Numbered from the stretch's first letter, positions 7,878-16,963 are shown. The stretch is DNA of 40,318 nucleotides from Dysgonomonas sp. UBA7710 (GCF_002482385.1 NZ_DLFW01000015.1:1-40318); one strand, 5' to 3'. Notes: generated by a model from the letters alone, not told the origin. Made by a program: numbers and translations.

Positions 7878-9986
7878 TTACTTCGAACGTTTCTTTTTGC
7901 CGTCACCTTTGCGTGGTGGAAATTCAAAGACTGTTTTGTAGTCCACATCAAATTTTACGATGGCATCAAAGGTACTTCCGGTCTTAGAGCTTACGAAACC
8001 TTTTATTAGTGCGGTTTTTCCGTTCATCAAAAGATCATTGAGTTGTCCGTCCGTCAATTCTTTTTTGGCAATGGAGCGGAATACGATCAGTCCACAACTT
8101 TCATCTTTACATTTTACCACTTTGGGATAAAATACCATCTGTCCGTTTTTACATTTTGGGCAAGGACAAGTATTGTGATTATCCGTGCGTTCAATGGTGG
8201 TAGAAAGCAGCTCCGTAGTTATCTGCGAGGCATAGACTTCTATTCCCTTGTGAAATGTAGCCGCATCCATCTTGCCTAAAGCAATTTTATTGAGGGCTTC
8301 CTCCCATTGACCTGTCATCGCTACATCGGCTATCTTTTTGTCCTTTACTGCCAGATAGACTACCAATCCTTTGTTGGTCGGAACAAGAGACTTTTTCTCT
8401 CTGACGATGTACTCACGGGAAAATAGTGTTTCGATAATGGATGCACGGGTGGCAGGTGTTCCGATACCGCATTCCTTCATCGCTTCACGTTGCTGTTCGT
8501 CCTCTACTTCTTTGCCTGCGGATTCCATCGAACTAAGCAAACTTGCCTCCGTATGCAATGGACGGGGTTTGGTCTGCTTTTCTTGAATCTCGCAATCACG
8601 AACAGAAAGATTATCTCCCTCCAGAAGAACAGGTAAAGTGGTGGAATCCTCTTCATCGTTTGGCTCGTCTTTAGCATCAAATACCGCCCTCCAGCCGGGG
8701 ACGAGTGTAACGCTTCCTTTGCAGGAAAAGTGTACGCCATCGGCATCAAGTGATACGGTGGTGTTCTCTTTGATGCAACGTTCGCCAAAGGCTTCGAGCA
8801 TACGTCCGGCAACCATATCGTAGATAAGCTGTTCGTCTTTGGATAAATTACTTGCTGATTCTTCTGTAATAATCAGCGCATGGTGGTCGGTCACTTTCTT
8901 ATCGTCCACCGAACGGGTATTGAGCGTAGTGTCGAATCTGCCGTCTATGTATTTTCCGAAAAGAGAGTGTGCCCGCAGCGTAGCGATCAGGTGCGGTATT
9001 TCCTCCAGCACATCCTCGGAAATATAACGGCTGCCCGTTCGGGGATAGGAAATTTTCTTCGCTTCATACAGATTTTGTGCTATCGTCAGCGTCTTATCTG
9101 CCGAAAAACCATGCTCGCTGTTGGCTTCCTTTTGAAGTGTGGTAAGGTCGTACAGCAAAGGTGGTTCCTGCTTGACCTCCTTACGTTCTACGGCTGTAAC
9201 CTGTATAGCTCCTGCGGCTTTTACCTTTGCTGTAATATCTTCAGCCTGACTTTTAACATCAAATTTATCTACAGAATGGGCACAAAACGATGTTGTATCT
9301 TTTTCTATCTGTAATTTCAAACGAAAATAGGTCTGTGGCTTGAAATCTTTATTTTCCAGATACCGACTACAAATAATCGCCAGTGTCGGAGTTTGTACTC
9401 TACCAAGTGACCAAACACCGTATCCTGCGGAGATTGAAAGAGCCTGACTGCTATTGATGCCGACAAGCCAATCAGCGGTACTGCGGGCTTTGGCAGAAGC
9501 ATACAGATTGTCGTAATCTGCTCCGGGGCGAAGGGTTTTAAAGCCGTCTTTGATGGCTCGGTCTGTTAGTGAACTGATCCAAAGTCTTTCAAACGGAAGG
9601 GTGCATCCTATATATTCATATATATAGCGGAATATGAGCTCCCCTTCTCGTCCGGCATCGGTTGCCACAATTATAGATTCTCCACGATGGAATAACTCGC
9701 GGATAACCTTTAGTTGTTTCATCACACCGGGATCATTCTTATACTCTTTACTCTCTTTGACTTGTCGGGGCAAGAGTTTAAATTCTTTAGGAAGTATCGG
9801 CAGGTTCTCTTTCTGAAATCCTGTAATACCATAATATTCCGGCATGGCGAGTCCTACCAGATGTCCGAATGCCCATGTAACGGTATATCCGTTACCTTCT
9901 ATATAGCCTTCTTTTTTATTGTTTGCTCCGACTATGGCTGCTATACTTTTTGCCACAGAGGGTTTTTCTGCTATTATTATTTTCAT
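7878..9986 (-). CDS. topB: DNA topoisomerase III (type IA)
   Basis: This 702-residue protein begins with the TOPRIM signature MKIIIAEKPSVAKSIA and has the TOPRIM acidic motif VATDAGREGELIFRYI near residue 115. The catalytic tyrosine is Tyr314 in ISYPRTGSRYIS. The C-terminus has a four-cysteine zinc motif (CPCPKC, then CKDESC) near residues 605-630 and a basic tail. Type IA enzymes pass single strands and decatenate DNA. TopB homologues are standard in CTnDOT-like elements, where they presumably handle the transferred strand. It is transcribed with the upstream DUF3945 gene (57 bp apart), and a hairpin leader with the CACTAAAAAATCAATG block ends directly at its ATG. Confidence 0.93.
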   Translation of the reverse strand: MKIIIAEKPSVAKSIAAIVGANNKKEGYIEGNGYTVTWAFGHLVGLAMPEYYGITGFQKENLPILPKEFKLLPRQVKESKEYKNDPGVMKQLKVIRELFHRGESIIVATDAGREGELIFRYIYEYIGCTLPFERLWISSLTDRAIKDGFKTLRPGADYDNLYASAKARSTADWLVGINSSQALSISAGYGVWSLGRVQTPTLAIICSRYLENKDFKPQTYFRLKLQIEKDTTSFCAHSVDKFDVKSQAEDITAKVKAAGAIQVTAVERKEVKQEPPLLYDLTTLQKEANSEHGFSADKTLTIAQNLYEAKKISYPRTGSRYISEDVLEEIPHLIATLRAHSLFGKYIDGRFDTTLNTRSVDDKKVTDHHALIITEESASNLSKDEQLIYDMVAGRMLEAFGERCIKENTTVSLDADGVHFSCKGSVTLVPGWRAVFDAKDEPNDEEDSTTLPVLLEGDNLSVRDCEIQEKQTKPRPLHTEASLLSSMESAGKEVEDEQQREAMKECGIGTPATRASIIETLFSREYIVREKKSLVPTNKGLVVYLAVKDKKIADVAMTGQWEEALNKIALGKMDAATFHKGIEVYASQITTELLSTTIERTDNHNTCPCPKCKNGQMVFYPKVVKCKDESCGLIVFRSIAKKELTDGQLNDLLMNGKTALIKGFVSSKTGSTFDAIVKFDVDYKTVFEFPPRKGDGKKKRSK

Positions 9987-10024
9987 TTTAACATTGATTT
10001 TTTAGTGGTTGGGGTCGCAGACCC
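9987..10024 (-). repeat. Hairpin leader upstream of topB, with a three-codon uORF
   Basis: On the minus strand the hairpin GGGTC-TGC-GACCC (10024-10012) is followed by CCAACCACTAAAAAATCAATGTTAAA and then the topB ATG. The leader ATG opens a mini-frame M-L-K whose TGA overlaps the topB start (ATGA). The hairpin differs little from those at 24761 and 39191. Confidence 0.8.
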
Positions 10025-10042
10025 TTTTATTATTTTACATTT

Positions 10043-11602
10043 CTACATTTTACGACCTTTACTTTTCTTGGGAGCAGCAAGAGATTGTTTTTGTTCCTGT
10101 TGCTGCTTTTGCTCTTTCTTTTCGACTAGCTTAGCTGTGGGCTGTGTCTGACCTTGTTTTAGCGGCTCTTTGGAATATTTGGTTGCCTCGTTAGTCTTGC
10201 CCTCATTATTGACTGCTACTTGTGTTTTGCTCTCGACAGCAGGAGTCACTTTCTGAAAATCCTTGGCAGCTTGTTTCGCTTCGATGGCTCGCACCTGATC
10301 GGGATGTTTCGAAGTATGGCGAACTTTATCTCTGTTTTCGTCAACCCATACCCATGCATTGTACTTCTGCCCTTTCTGGTCGGTAGCTTCGACTTTCTGT
10401 GCTCCCGAAGGATCAGCTTGTTGTTGTTTCGGACGGGATTGCATGCCCTCAACAAAGATTGGTTCTTTGTTACACAGCTTGGTAAATTCTTCTTTACTAA
10501 GCTGTACGCCTCCTTGTTTGGAATAAATCCAGACTTCGTCCATCTTGCGGGCTTTGGGTAGCGGTTTTTCCTGTCCTTGCCCCTGTTTGGCTTGTCGCTG
10601 CTCCTTGTGTTGCTGGCGTTGTTCGTCACTGAACTTAAAATCAAAGTTCTTATTGACTGCATTGAACTGCACAAAACGATCTATCTTCTGTGGTTCTTCT
10701 CCGGGCTTTACCTTTTTATCCATACCCTCTACCCATACTGCTTTACCTTCTCTCAATCCTTGTTGTTGTTCGGGAGAGAGTGGAGCATTTTTCAAAGTCT
10801 GCGGAATATTGATTTCGGAGAGAGGTACGGCTTCAAGTCGATTCGTTATTTTATCGAGAGATACAAGCGATGGAATTTTCTCACCTCCGGCTACGGGTTC
10901 AAGTTCATAGACTCGTGCCCCATGCCCTGTCTTTTGAAGTTGCTCTTTGTCCTGCTCGGAAAAGGTTATTCCCATAAATGGTTTGTCAAAATCGGGCTGC
11001 TCCTGCTTGGGATGGGTTACTAGCTTAATACTACCATCCTGTTGCGGTTCCAATGATAAACGAGCCTGCATTGGGAACTCATTGCCGTCAATAGTCGGTT
11101 TAATATCGACCAATCCCGGAGACTTGTGTCCGTAAACCATCGCTTTGAGAGCATCTTGCAACTTGTCACCCGAAAGGCCCAGCTTCTCAGTCTCTTTCCA
11201 ATTGAGTTTATTGAGATCTAAAGGTTGAAACTGACCTGTAAGCTCAATATGTATCTTTACCTTACCATCAAATTTAAGGCGATACGGATCGAGGGCTTTG
11301 TCGGTGTGGTCGATACGGATAAGTTTGTCGAGAAAAGCCGCTATTTTATCTACGGCTGACATCCCGACGGCATAAACACCTGTATGTGACGGGTGATTGA
11401 ACTGTGCCGACATCTTCTTGAAGAAATTCTCTAGAAAGTTGCTGTTGGTATCAACTTTCAAAAACTGGTCGACATTCTCTTTGGTGGGTTCAACGGTTTT
11501 GAGTTTACCGTCCTGCTCCCCTGTGATGACTTTTAGCTTGCCATCTTCGCCTTGAGTCAGTAAGACCTTCGGCTCTTCGGATTTTACTTTGTTTTGATCC
11601 AT
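10043..11602 (-). CDS. DUF4099/DUF3945 domain protein
   Basis: This 519-residue hydrophilic protein is rich in Gln, Lys and Glu. The N-terminal part (about residues 50-200) contains the DUF4099-like block with THTGVYAVGMSAVDKIAAFL. The middle (about 235-330) holds the DUF3945 type of repeat, LSPEQQQGLREGKAVWVEGM, and a second EEFTKLCNKEPIFVEGMQ at about 375-395. The C-terminus is low-complexity Gln/Lys with a basic end (KKSKGRKM). Its function is not known. In related elements it precedes topB, as here, with 57 bp between them. The conserved 36-bp motif lies 77 bp upstream of the start. Confidence 0.8.
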   Translation of the reverse strand: MDQNKVKSEEPKVLLTQGEDGKLKVITGEQDGKLKTVEPTKENVDQFLKVDTNSNFLENFFKKMSAQFNHPSHTGVYAVGMSAVDKIAAFLDKLIRIDHTDKALDPYRLKFDGKVKIHIELTGQFQPLDLNKLNWKETEKLGLSGDKLQDALKAMVYGHKSPGLVDIKPTIDGNEFPMQARLSLEPQQDGSIKLVTHPKQEQPDFDKPFMGITFSEQDKEQLQKTGHGARVYELEPVAGGEKIPSLVSLDKITNRLEAVPLSEINIPQTLKNAPLSPEQQQGLREGKAVWVEGMDKKVKPGEEPQKIDRFVQFNAVNKNFDFKFSDEQRQQHKEQRQAKQGQGQEKPLPKARKMDEVWIYSKQGGVQLSKEEFTKLCNKEPIFVEGMQSRPKQQQADPSGAQKVEATDQKGQKYNAWVWVDENRDKVRHTSKHPDQVRAIEAKQAAKDFQKVTPAVESKTQVAVNNEGKTNEATKYSKEPLKQGQTQPTAKLVEKKEQKQQQEQKQSLAAPKKSKGRKM

Positions 11603-11678
11603 AATAAATGATGTTTTTATTCTGCATTACTATTAATGCAAAGCGAAAATACATCTTACTAATGGACTGATTGCAAGG

Positions 11679-11714
11679 TTTTAAAGAGGTGGGCGCTTGT
11701 GTCTGGGCTTGTCT
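11679..11714 (+). promoter_or_regulatory. 36-bp conserved element, copy A (upstream of DUF3945-topB operon)
   Basis: This is an ungapped match to the elements at 19081-19116 (+) and 21949-21984 (-); it shares 29/36 bases with copy C and 27/36 with copy B. The shared blocks are TTTT, GAGGTGG, GCTTGTGTCT and TTGTCT. It lies 77 bp upstream of the minus-strand DUF3945 start, on the strand opposite to the gene. A degenerate -7-like TCGCTTTGC follows about 32 bp downstream in the gene direction. An operator or activator site is inferred. Confidence 0.65.
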
Positions 11715-11857
11715 GTAGATGGTTTGAAAAGGATAAGACTGTATCTAAATATTAAATCATATATTCCTATAAAATCACTATTAGATATTTTATGAAATGA
11801 AATAGAATCCAATAGAGGTATCATATTATAAATCATAACTATTAAATAAATTTTTAT

Positions 11858-11865
11858 TATTTTTG
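11858..11865 (+). promoter_or_regulatory. -7 box for the ABC-3C operon
   Basis: TATTTTTG fits the Bacteroides -7 consensus TAnnTTTG and sits 32 bp before the first ATG of the operon. The surrounding 11715-11897 stretch is very AT-rich. No clear -33 TTTG is seen. Otherwise the 295-bp gap 11603-11897 holds only the 36-bp element. Confidence 0.5.
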
Positions 11866-11897
11866 TACAACATCAGTAGTTTTAGAAATAAAATATT

Positions 11898-13085
11898 ATG
11901 AGTAACACAGATTCTAACTATTTGTTTTCTGCAAAAGGACAGATGTATGGTTATCTATATCAGATAGATAGAGCATTGTTGTGGCTTAGCAGATGTCCTG
12001 AAGGCTCAATTATTTCAATCGAAACAGATGATGATGTAGTTGTTCGCCTCAGAAATGAGGAAAGCATCGAAACAATATATGAACAAGATAAAGCCAGTGT
12101 AAAGAAAAGGTATCCCTTTTCAGATACCAATGTAAATCTATGGAAATCATTATCCAACTGGTTGACTTTAATAGAAACTCAACAAATAAATGTTGAGAAT
12201 TCTAAGTTTCTTTTAGCTACAAATGTTTCCAGCAAATCTAGCTGCATAATCAAAACTATTTCCATATATAATGCGGATGAAGCTATTTATGAAAAAGCAT
12301 ATTGTGATTTAATAAAAATTGCGACTACAACAAAAAGGTCTCTACTAAAGCCTTACTTCGCAAAATTTATTGAATCAGACAAGTCCGTTGTAATGTCCCT
12401 GTTGAGAAGAGTCGAATTGTGCGAATGTCCCAATGGTTACGATAGGAAAATATTTTTAGAACAAATAATTCAAGGCTTACATTTGAATGATGGAGAAACA
12501 CCACATTACGAAATACTTAAAATGCTGTATGGTTGGATCATAAATACCTGTATGGAGTTGTGGCTAAATGGGACTAATGCTTATTTTGACCCTAAAACTC
12601 TTTGGAGTAAGAGAGATTTCTTAAAACAGCAATTTGCTCAAAAGCCGTTTATAGAAAAAGCAGCTGATTTAATTCCAATATCACAAATAGACCAAGATAA
12701 AGAACAGGGTAGTTTGTTTGTAAAACAGTTGGACTTGATTTTGGTGCAAGATGATGAAAAACTAAAAGCAATACAAGATTTCCTACGAGCTAAACGAGCT
12801 AAACATAACTATGCAGTAAGTGCCAATATAACTAAGCAACATTTGGATGAATATGAAAGTGGTTTAAAGGAAATTTGGCAACAGAATTTCTGGAGGCATC
12901 GAAGATTAAATAAAAATGAACCGACAGAAGTTGGTTATACAATATACTCTGATACTGTTCTACATAAGGGTAGACTTGCGGGAATAGAGCCTGCCTATTC
13001 TTATTTAAGCAATGGTACTTACCATGAACTAGCAAATAAACGTTTTATAGGTTGGCACCCTGATTGGGAAGAATTAACAAAATAG
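11898..13085 (+). CDS. ABC-3C system effector with Cap4/DUF4297-like nuclease N-terminus
   Basis: This 395-residue protein starts with SAKGQMYGYLYQIDRALLWL (residues 11-30), the aromatic/Gln helix typical of Cap4-like PD-(D/E)xK nucleases. It is followed by IETDDDVVV (41-49), EQDKAS (62-67, equivalent to the family's QVK) and NLWKSLSNWLTL (80-91). Asp44-46, Gln63 and Lys65 are therefore the likely catalytic residues. The C-terminal 250 residues are mostly helical and end in HELANKRFIGWHPDW, probably the domain that docks to the ABC partner. It is the first gene of an AT-rich operon, 3 bp before the middle-component gene. The assignment rests on motif reading and gene context; DNA cleavage upon invasion is inferred. 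Confidence 0.7.
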   Translation: MSNTDSNYLFSAKGQMYGYLYQIDRALLWLSRCPEGSIISIETDDDVVVRLRNEESIETIYEQDKASVKKRYPFSDTNVNLWKSLSNWLTLIETQQINVENSKFLLATNVSSKSSCIIKTISIYNADEAIYEKAYCDLIKIATTTKRSLLKPYFAKFIESDKSVVMSLLRRVELCECPNGYDRKIFLEQIIQGLHLNDGETPHYEILKMLYGWIINTCMELWLNGTNAYFDPKTLWSKRDFLKQQFAQKPFIEKAADLIPISQIDQDKEQGSLFVKQLDLILVQDDEKLKAIQDFLRAKRAKHNYAVSANITKQHLDEYESGLKEIWQQNFWRHRRLNKNEPTEVGYTIYSDTVLHKGRLAGIEPAYSYLSNGTYHELANKRFIGWHPDWEELTK

Positions 13086-13088
13086 AAT

Positions 13089-13577
13089 ATGAAACAAAAT
13101 ATAGAAATCAATGAGTTTGTCATATTACAAAATCCCATTATTGGGAGTCATATTCTACAAGAATTTTCAAAGCGATATTATTCAGAGAAAAATGAGGGGA
13201 TTAAACTACCTTTCCTTTTTATAGTATTGCCCATAGTATTTTCAAAAGAATACTCTAATGATATCTCAACTAAGAATTTCAAGATAGGAAGCATGCTAAA
13301 GTGCTTAAATAATGAGAATTTGTATTGGGATACTTTACAACAAAGAATGTCTGATTTCTCAGATATAACTTTTCAATCATTAAATATTGCTTTTGCAACA
13401 TCACTTTTATTTTATGATAATCTAAGCGCCAGTGTTGTTCCTAATAATTCGAAATCTTTTAAACCAACAGATAAAAAAGACTACGATAAAATGATAAAAA
13501 CAGCGCATAGATTAGGGTATTGGTTCGGGGCACTTAAAGACGAAGAAATTTGTTCATATCTCAATATATCTTTTTAA
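13089..13577 (+). CDS. ABC-3C system middle component
   Basis: This 162-residue protein has the hallmark N-terminal pattern of three-component ABC system middle components: a short leader, then LQNPIIGSHILQEFSKRYY (about residues 13-31), then GIKLPFLFIVLPIVFSKEY (about 37-55). The rest contains a helix-rich segment and ends with AHRLGYWFGALKDEEICSYL, another common feature (a G-x-W/F-x-A/G element before the C-terminus). These proteins are thought to bridge the ATPase and effector. It lies between the other two components with 3-bp and 1-bp gaps, which supports the role strongly. Confidence 0.75.
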   Translation: MKQNIEINEFVILQNPIIGSHILQEFSKRYYSEKNEGIKLPFLFIVLPIVFSKEYSNDISTKNFKIGSMLKCLNNENLYWDTLQQRMSDFSDITFQSLNIAFATSLLFYDNLSASVVPNNSKSFKPTDKKDYDKMIKTAHRLGYWFGALKDEEICSYLNISF

Positions 13578-13578
13578 C

Positions 13579-15552
13579 ATGGACTTCAAAATCAGAAAAA
13601 TAATATTATGGCCTAAAAACCAAGAAATGGCGATACGGATAATTCCGTTTAAGAGAGATTTCGTTAACGTTATTTCAGGAGATAATGCAAGAGGAAAATC
13701 AGCAATAATATCAATCATAGACTATTGTTTGGCAAGTAGTAAGTGTAGTATTCCTATTGGTCTGATTCGAAATCTCACCAGTTGGTTTGGGATTGTAGTC
13801 TCATATGGAGAGGAAGAAATACTTTTAGCAAGAGAGGAGCCTGGCGTTGAAGTTGTATCGAATAATATGTATATTAAGCGTGGGAAAAAAATTACGATTC
13901 CAGAGCAAATTAAAGAAGAAAATGCCAATTACAGAGATATCATAAATGAACTCAATAAATTGTCTCAATTAGCGAAGTTTGATTTAGGCGAAAAAGGGAT
14001 TTCACAGCCTGCCAGTATTAGAGACTTAATTTCATTAAATTTTCAACCTCAACATTTAGTTGCTAATCCTTACGCCCTTTTTTATAAAGCGGATACATAT
14101 CAAAACCGAGAAAAACTAATTACTATTTTTCCTTATATATTAGGGGTTTTAGATGACGAATTGCTTGGACTCAAAGAAGAATTAAAAGATTTAAAAAGTA
14201 GAGAAAAAACCTTAGGTCGAGAATTAGAACAAAGAAAAAGCATTGCTAACAATTGGCTAAGTGAAGTTAAAAGTTACTATGCCATAGCGTTCGAATTTGG
14301 ACTAATTGGCGAAGGCTTAAATGATAATAATACTTGGTTGCCCAAAGACTATATTATTTATCTTAGACAAGCATTAACAAAAATAGATAGAAATATTATT
14401 CCCTTGATTAAGGTCGGGGCATCAACTAAAATAAGCCAAAGGCTTGCTGAGTTAGATGAAAAAGAATTTCAAGTAGCTGCTCAGATACAAGAGAAGAAAG
14501 AAAAGTTATACCTTATTCAAAGTGTAAAAACGAGCAATATAGATTACGGAAATGACATCCTGGTACAAAATTCCCGATTGGAGGCTGTTAGCTGGTTGAA
14601 ATTGAATATTAATAATAAACATCATTGTCCTTTTTGCGGAAGTAAAGACACCTCAGCAAAAGAGTATATTGATAACTTCTATATGCTTAGCAATGAATTA
14701 GGCAGCTTGTCAAGAAAAGTGGCTGATAGTCATAGAGTTTTTAATAAGGAAATTGCGACCATAAATTCTGATCTGAATAGATTGGAAGGAGAAATTAATG
14801 AAATTAGAACAGAGAAACAAATTCTGTCACAAGAAAATGAAGAATATCAGAAACATCATCAAGTTCTAAATTCAATATTCAGATTTGGCGGAAAACTTGA
14901 AGAATCGCTCAAAAACTACGATAAAATTTCAGAAAGTGGAGATTTGGAGAACGAATTGGAAAAGATAAAAAAACGAATTTTTGAAATTAATAAACTATTA
15001 AATCAAGATGTTTTAGAAAGGAAACAAAAAGGTATTTTAAATCAGATTAGTGAAAGTATAAAGTACTATGCTAAGATATTTGAAGCTGAATATTGTAATG
15101 ATGATATTCAATTAAACATAGAAAATTTGACATTGAAATTTGTCTCTGGAAATCGTGAGGATTTTTTGTGGGAGATTGGGAGTGGTCACAACTTTATGTC
15201 TTATCATATTTCAACGATATTGGCTATTCATGAATATTTGCTGACATTAGCAGATAAAAACAAAGTGCCAAGTTTCATCATTTTCGATCAACCATCACAA
15301 GTCTATTTCCCTGAGTTGAAGAAGGATAAATTAAGTGAAGACCAAGCCGTTATTAAAGTTAAGCGAATATTTAAAGTTCTTTCAGAATTTAAAAATCGTA
15401 CAGAATCAAAGATTCAGATTGTAATTATAGAACATGCCGGTGAACCAACTTGGAAAGAGTATTCAAAAGATATTAAACTTATTAAAGATTGGCATGGGCA
15501 TTCTGAAGATTGTGCATTGATTCCTCAAATCTGGATTGAAACAGGAATATAA
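13579..15552 (+). CDS. ABC-3C system ATPase (DUF3732-type, Rad50/SMC-like)
   Basis: This 657-residue SMC/Rad50-like ATPase has Walker A GDNARGKS at residues 34-41, followed by IIDYCLASSKCSIPIGLI and a WFGIVVSY strand, the DUF3732 signature. Two long coiled-coil arms (about 185-345 and 370-510) flank a zinc-hook-like C350-P-F-C353. The C-terminal lobe carries a GSGHNFMSYH signature-like loop (about 534-543), Walker B FIIFDQPS (566-573, with Gln rather than Glu after Asp570) and an H-loop IIEHAGEP (His619). It probably senses DNA or replication intermediates and licenses the nuclease effector. This is inferred from the ABC-3C class. Confidence 0.8.
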   Translation: MDFKIRKIILWPKNQEMAIRIIPFKRDFVNVISGDNARGKSAIISIIDYCLASSKCSIPIGLIRNLTSWFGIVVSYGEEEILLAREEPGVEVVSNNMYIKRGKKITIPEQIKEENANYRDIINELNKLSQLAKFDLGEKGISQPASIRDLISLNFQPQHLVANPYALFYKADTYQNREKLITIFPYILGVLDDELLGLKEELKDLKSREKTLGRELEQRKSIANNWLSEVKSYYAIAFEFGLIGEGLNDNNTWLPKDYIIYLRQALTKIDRNIIPLIKVGASTKISQRLAELDEKEFQVAAQIQEKKEKLYLIQSVKTSNIDYGNDILVQNSRLEAVSWLKLNINNKHHCPFCGSKDTSAKEYIDNFYMLSNELGSLSRKVADSHRVFNKEIATINSDLNRLEGEINEIRTEKQILSQENEEYQKHHQVLNSIFRFGGKLEESLKNYDKISESGDLENELEKIKKRIFEINKLLNQDVLERKQKGILNQISESIKYYAKIFEAEYCNDDIQLNIENLTLKFVSGNREDFLWEIGSGHNFMSYHISTILAIHEYLLTLADKNKVPSFIIFDQPSQVYFPELKKDKLSEDQAVIKVKRIFKVLSEFKNRTESKIQIVIIEHAGEPTWKEYSKDIKLIKDWHGHSEDCALIPQIWIETGI

Positions 15553-15565
15553 ACCTATAGGATAC

Positions 15566-16114
15566 ATGGATAACATATTTCAATATAAATTATCAAAAAA
15601 TCAGAAAGATGAAATAGCCCAAAATCTAATTGATATTTTACAGAAAGATTCGGCGATAACTAAGCATACCAGAGGGTTTATTATTAATTGGTGTCGTACC
15701 GATGCTTCTGAAAAAAGAAAAGCCTTTTTCGATGTGTGGGATATGGTTTTAAAGAACTATCTGCCTTCAACAAGACCAATTTTATTCCGGGCGTGTGAGA
15801 GGATAGGGAAAAATGCTAAAATAGCAAGTTTTACCGGACGATTGGAATGTGCAAAAAGATTCAATAGAGGTAAGGGTTCATTAATCGTATGTGATACGAA
15901 AGAAATACTCTTATTTGAAGAGAAATACTATAAACAGGGAGAATATAAACACACATTTTATCCTCTTGTGAATCTTTTAGAAAAAGCAAAAGCTTCTGGA
16001 GGTTGTGGATTTACCGAAAGATTCTTAGATGAGTTTATGGGCGAAGATGAATATATTATGCGAATTGATTTAGGTAATATGCACTGCTTTAAATGGATAA
16101 AAAATGACCTATAA
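15566..16114 (+). CDS. Fourth gene of the ABC-3C operon; possible ADP-ribosyltransferase-like protein
   Basis: The protein has 182 residues from the ATG, 13 bp after the ATPase stop; an upstream TTG at 15536 would add 10 residues and overlap the ATPase gene. I do not recognise it as a named family. Residues 70-103 read RPILFRAC..IASFTGRLECAKRF and residues 158-166 read MGEDEYIMR. Taken together Arg75, Ser88-Phe-Thr90 and Glu160-x-Glu162 resemble the R-S-(E/Q)xE arrangement of R-S-E class ADP-ribosyltransferases, with an LIVCDT strand between them. It has the same low GC as the three genes before it and appears co-transcribed. It could be a second effector or a regulator of the system. The fold call is tentative. 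Confidence 0.5.
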   Translation: MDNIFQYKLSKNQKDEIAQNLIDILQKDSAITKHTRGFIINWCRTDASEKRKAFFDVWDMVLKNYLPSTRPILFRACERIGKNAKIASFTGRLECAKRFNRGKGSLIVCDTKEILLFEEKYYKQGEYKHTFYPLVNLLEKAKASGGCGFTERFLDEFMGEDEYIMRIDLGNMHCFKWIKNDL

Positions 16115-16144
16115 AAGGTATTCTTAATAATTATTGATATTTAT

Positions 16145-16963
16145 ATGCGTTTCGCACTGATAAACGATAAACCTACGGAAGCTATGCCCGGTCTTGTGGA
16201 TGCGGTGTGTCCAGGATGTGGAGCATCGGTTATTGCAAAATGCGGTACTCAAAAAATACATCATTGGGCTCATAAAAATATAAGAATGTGCGATAGCTGA
16301 TGGGAAACCGAAACCGAATGGCATCGTGTATGGAAGAATAAATTCCCTTTTGAATGGCAGGAAATATTCTTGCTTGATGAACAAACTAGAGAGAAGCATA
16401 TAGCGGATGTACGAACTGAACTCGGACTGGTAATTGAGTTTCAACATTCTTTCATAAATCCTGATGAACGTACTTCCCGCGAAAAGTTTTATAGAAATAT
16501 GGTCTGGATTGTCGACGGAACGCGCTTAACACGAGATTATTCGCGATTTATCAAAGGGGGTAAATTTGGTTCAATAGAATTGAAACCGGGTATAAGGAAA
16601 GCCGAATTTGGATATGAGTTTTTTCCTAGCAACTGGCTGAAAAGTTCGGTTCCAGTAGTGTTCGACTTTCTTGGCCTCGACAATGCCACCAGTGCCGATC
16701 CTATTCGCAGAACCCTTTATTGCCTATTTCCGAGCCATGACGAATATAATGCTGTATATGCGGAAATACCACGAGAGGTGTTTATTAAAACCGCTCTTAA
16801 CGGAGAATGGAGCGAGCGGGTTACTGCATTTATGGATGAAATGGAGCAGGAATATATCGAAGAGCAAAAACAAAGGCAACGAAATATGCAGCAACCTATA
16901 TATTATAGGAGAAAGAGGTTTATTTATCCAGCTAAAGCATATCGTAAAAAATCGCGTAGATAA
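16145..16963 (+). pseudogene. CoiA-like nuclease gene interrupted by an in-frame TGA
   Basis: The frame opens at ATG 16145 (MRFALINDKPTEAMPGL), passes a two-Cys-pair zinc-like region (VCPGCG..AKCG, HHWAHK, MCDS) and hits TGA at 16298-16300. The same frame then continues unbroken with WETETEWHRVWKNKFPFEWQ to the stop at 16961-16963. The downstream part carries EKHIADV and VIEFQHS, the D...ExQ form of the PD-(D/E)xK nuclease core found in CoiA-like proteins. As I remember the family, a WWE follows CD, so the TGA replaces the first TGG Trp. No other lesion is seen, which suggests a recent single-base change. The 16370-16963 part could be translated from an internal start, but it lacks the N-terminal domain. 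Confidence 0.75.

Noticed and set aside
16298..16300. TGA as a recoded (Trp or selenocysteine) codon
   Set aside because: Other genes here use TGA as a stop (for example 16112-16114 uses TAA, but several leaders use TGA as stop) and no insertion element is visible. A nonsense mutation is the simpler reading.
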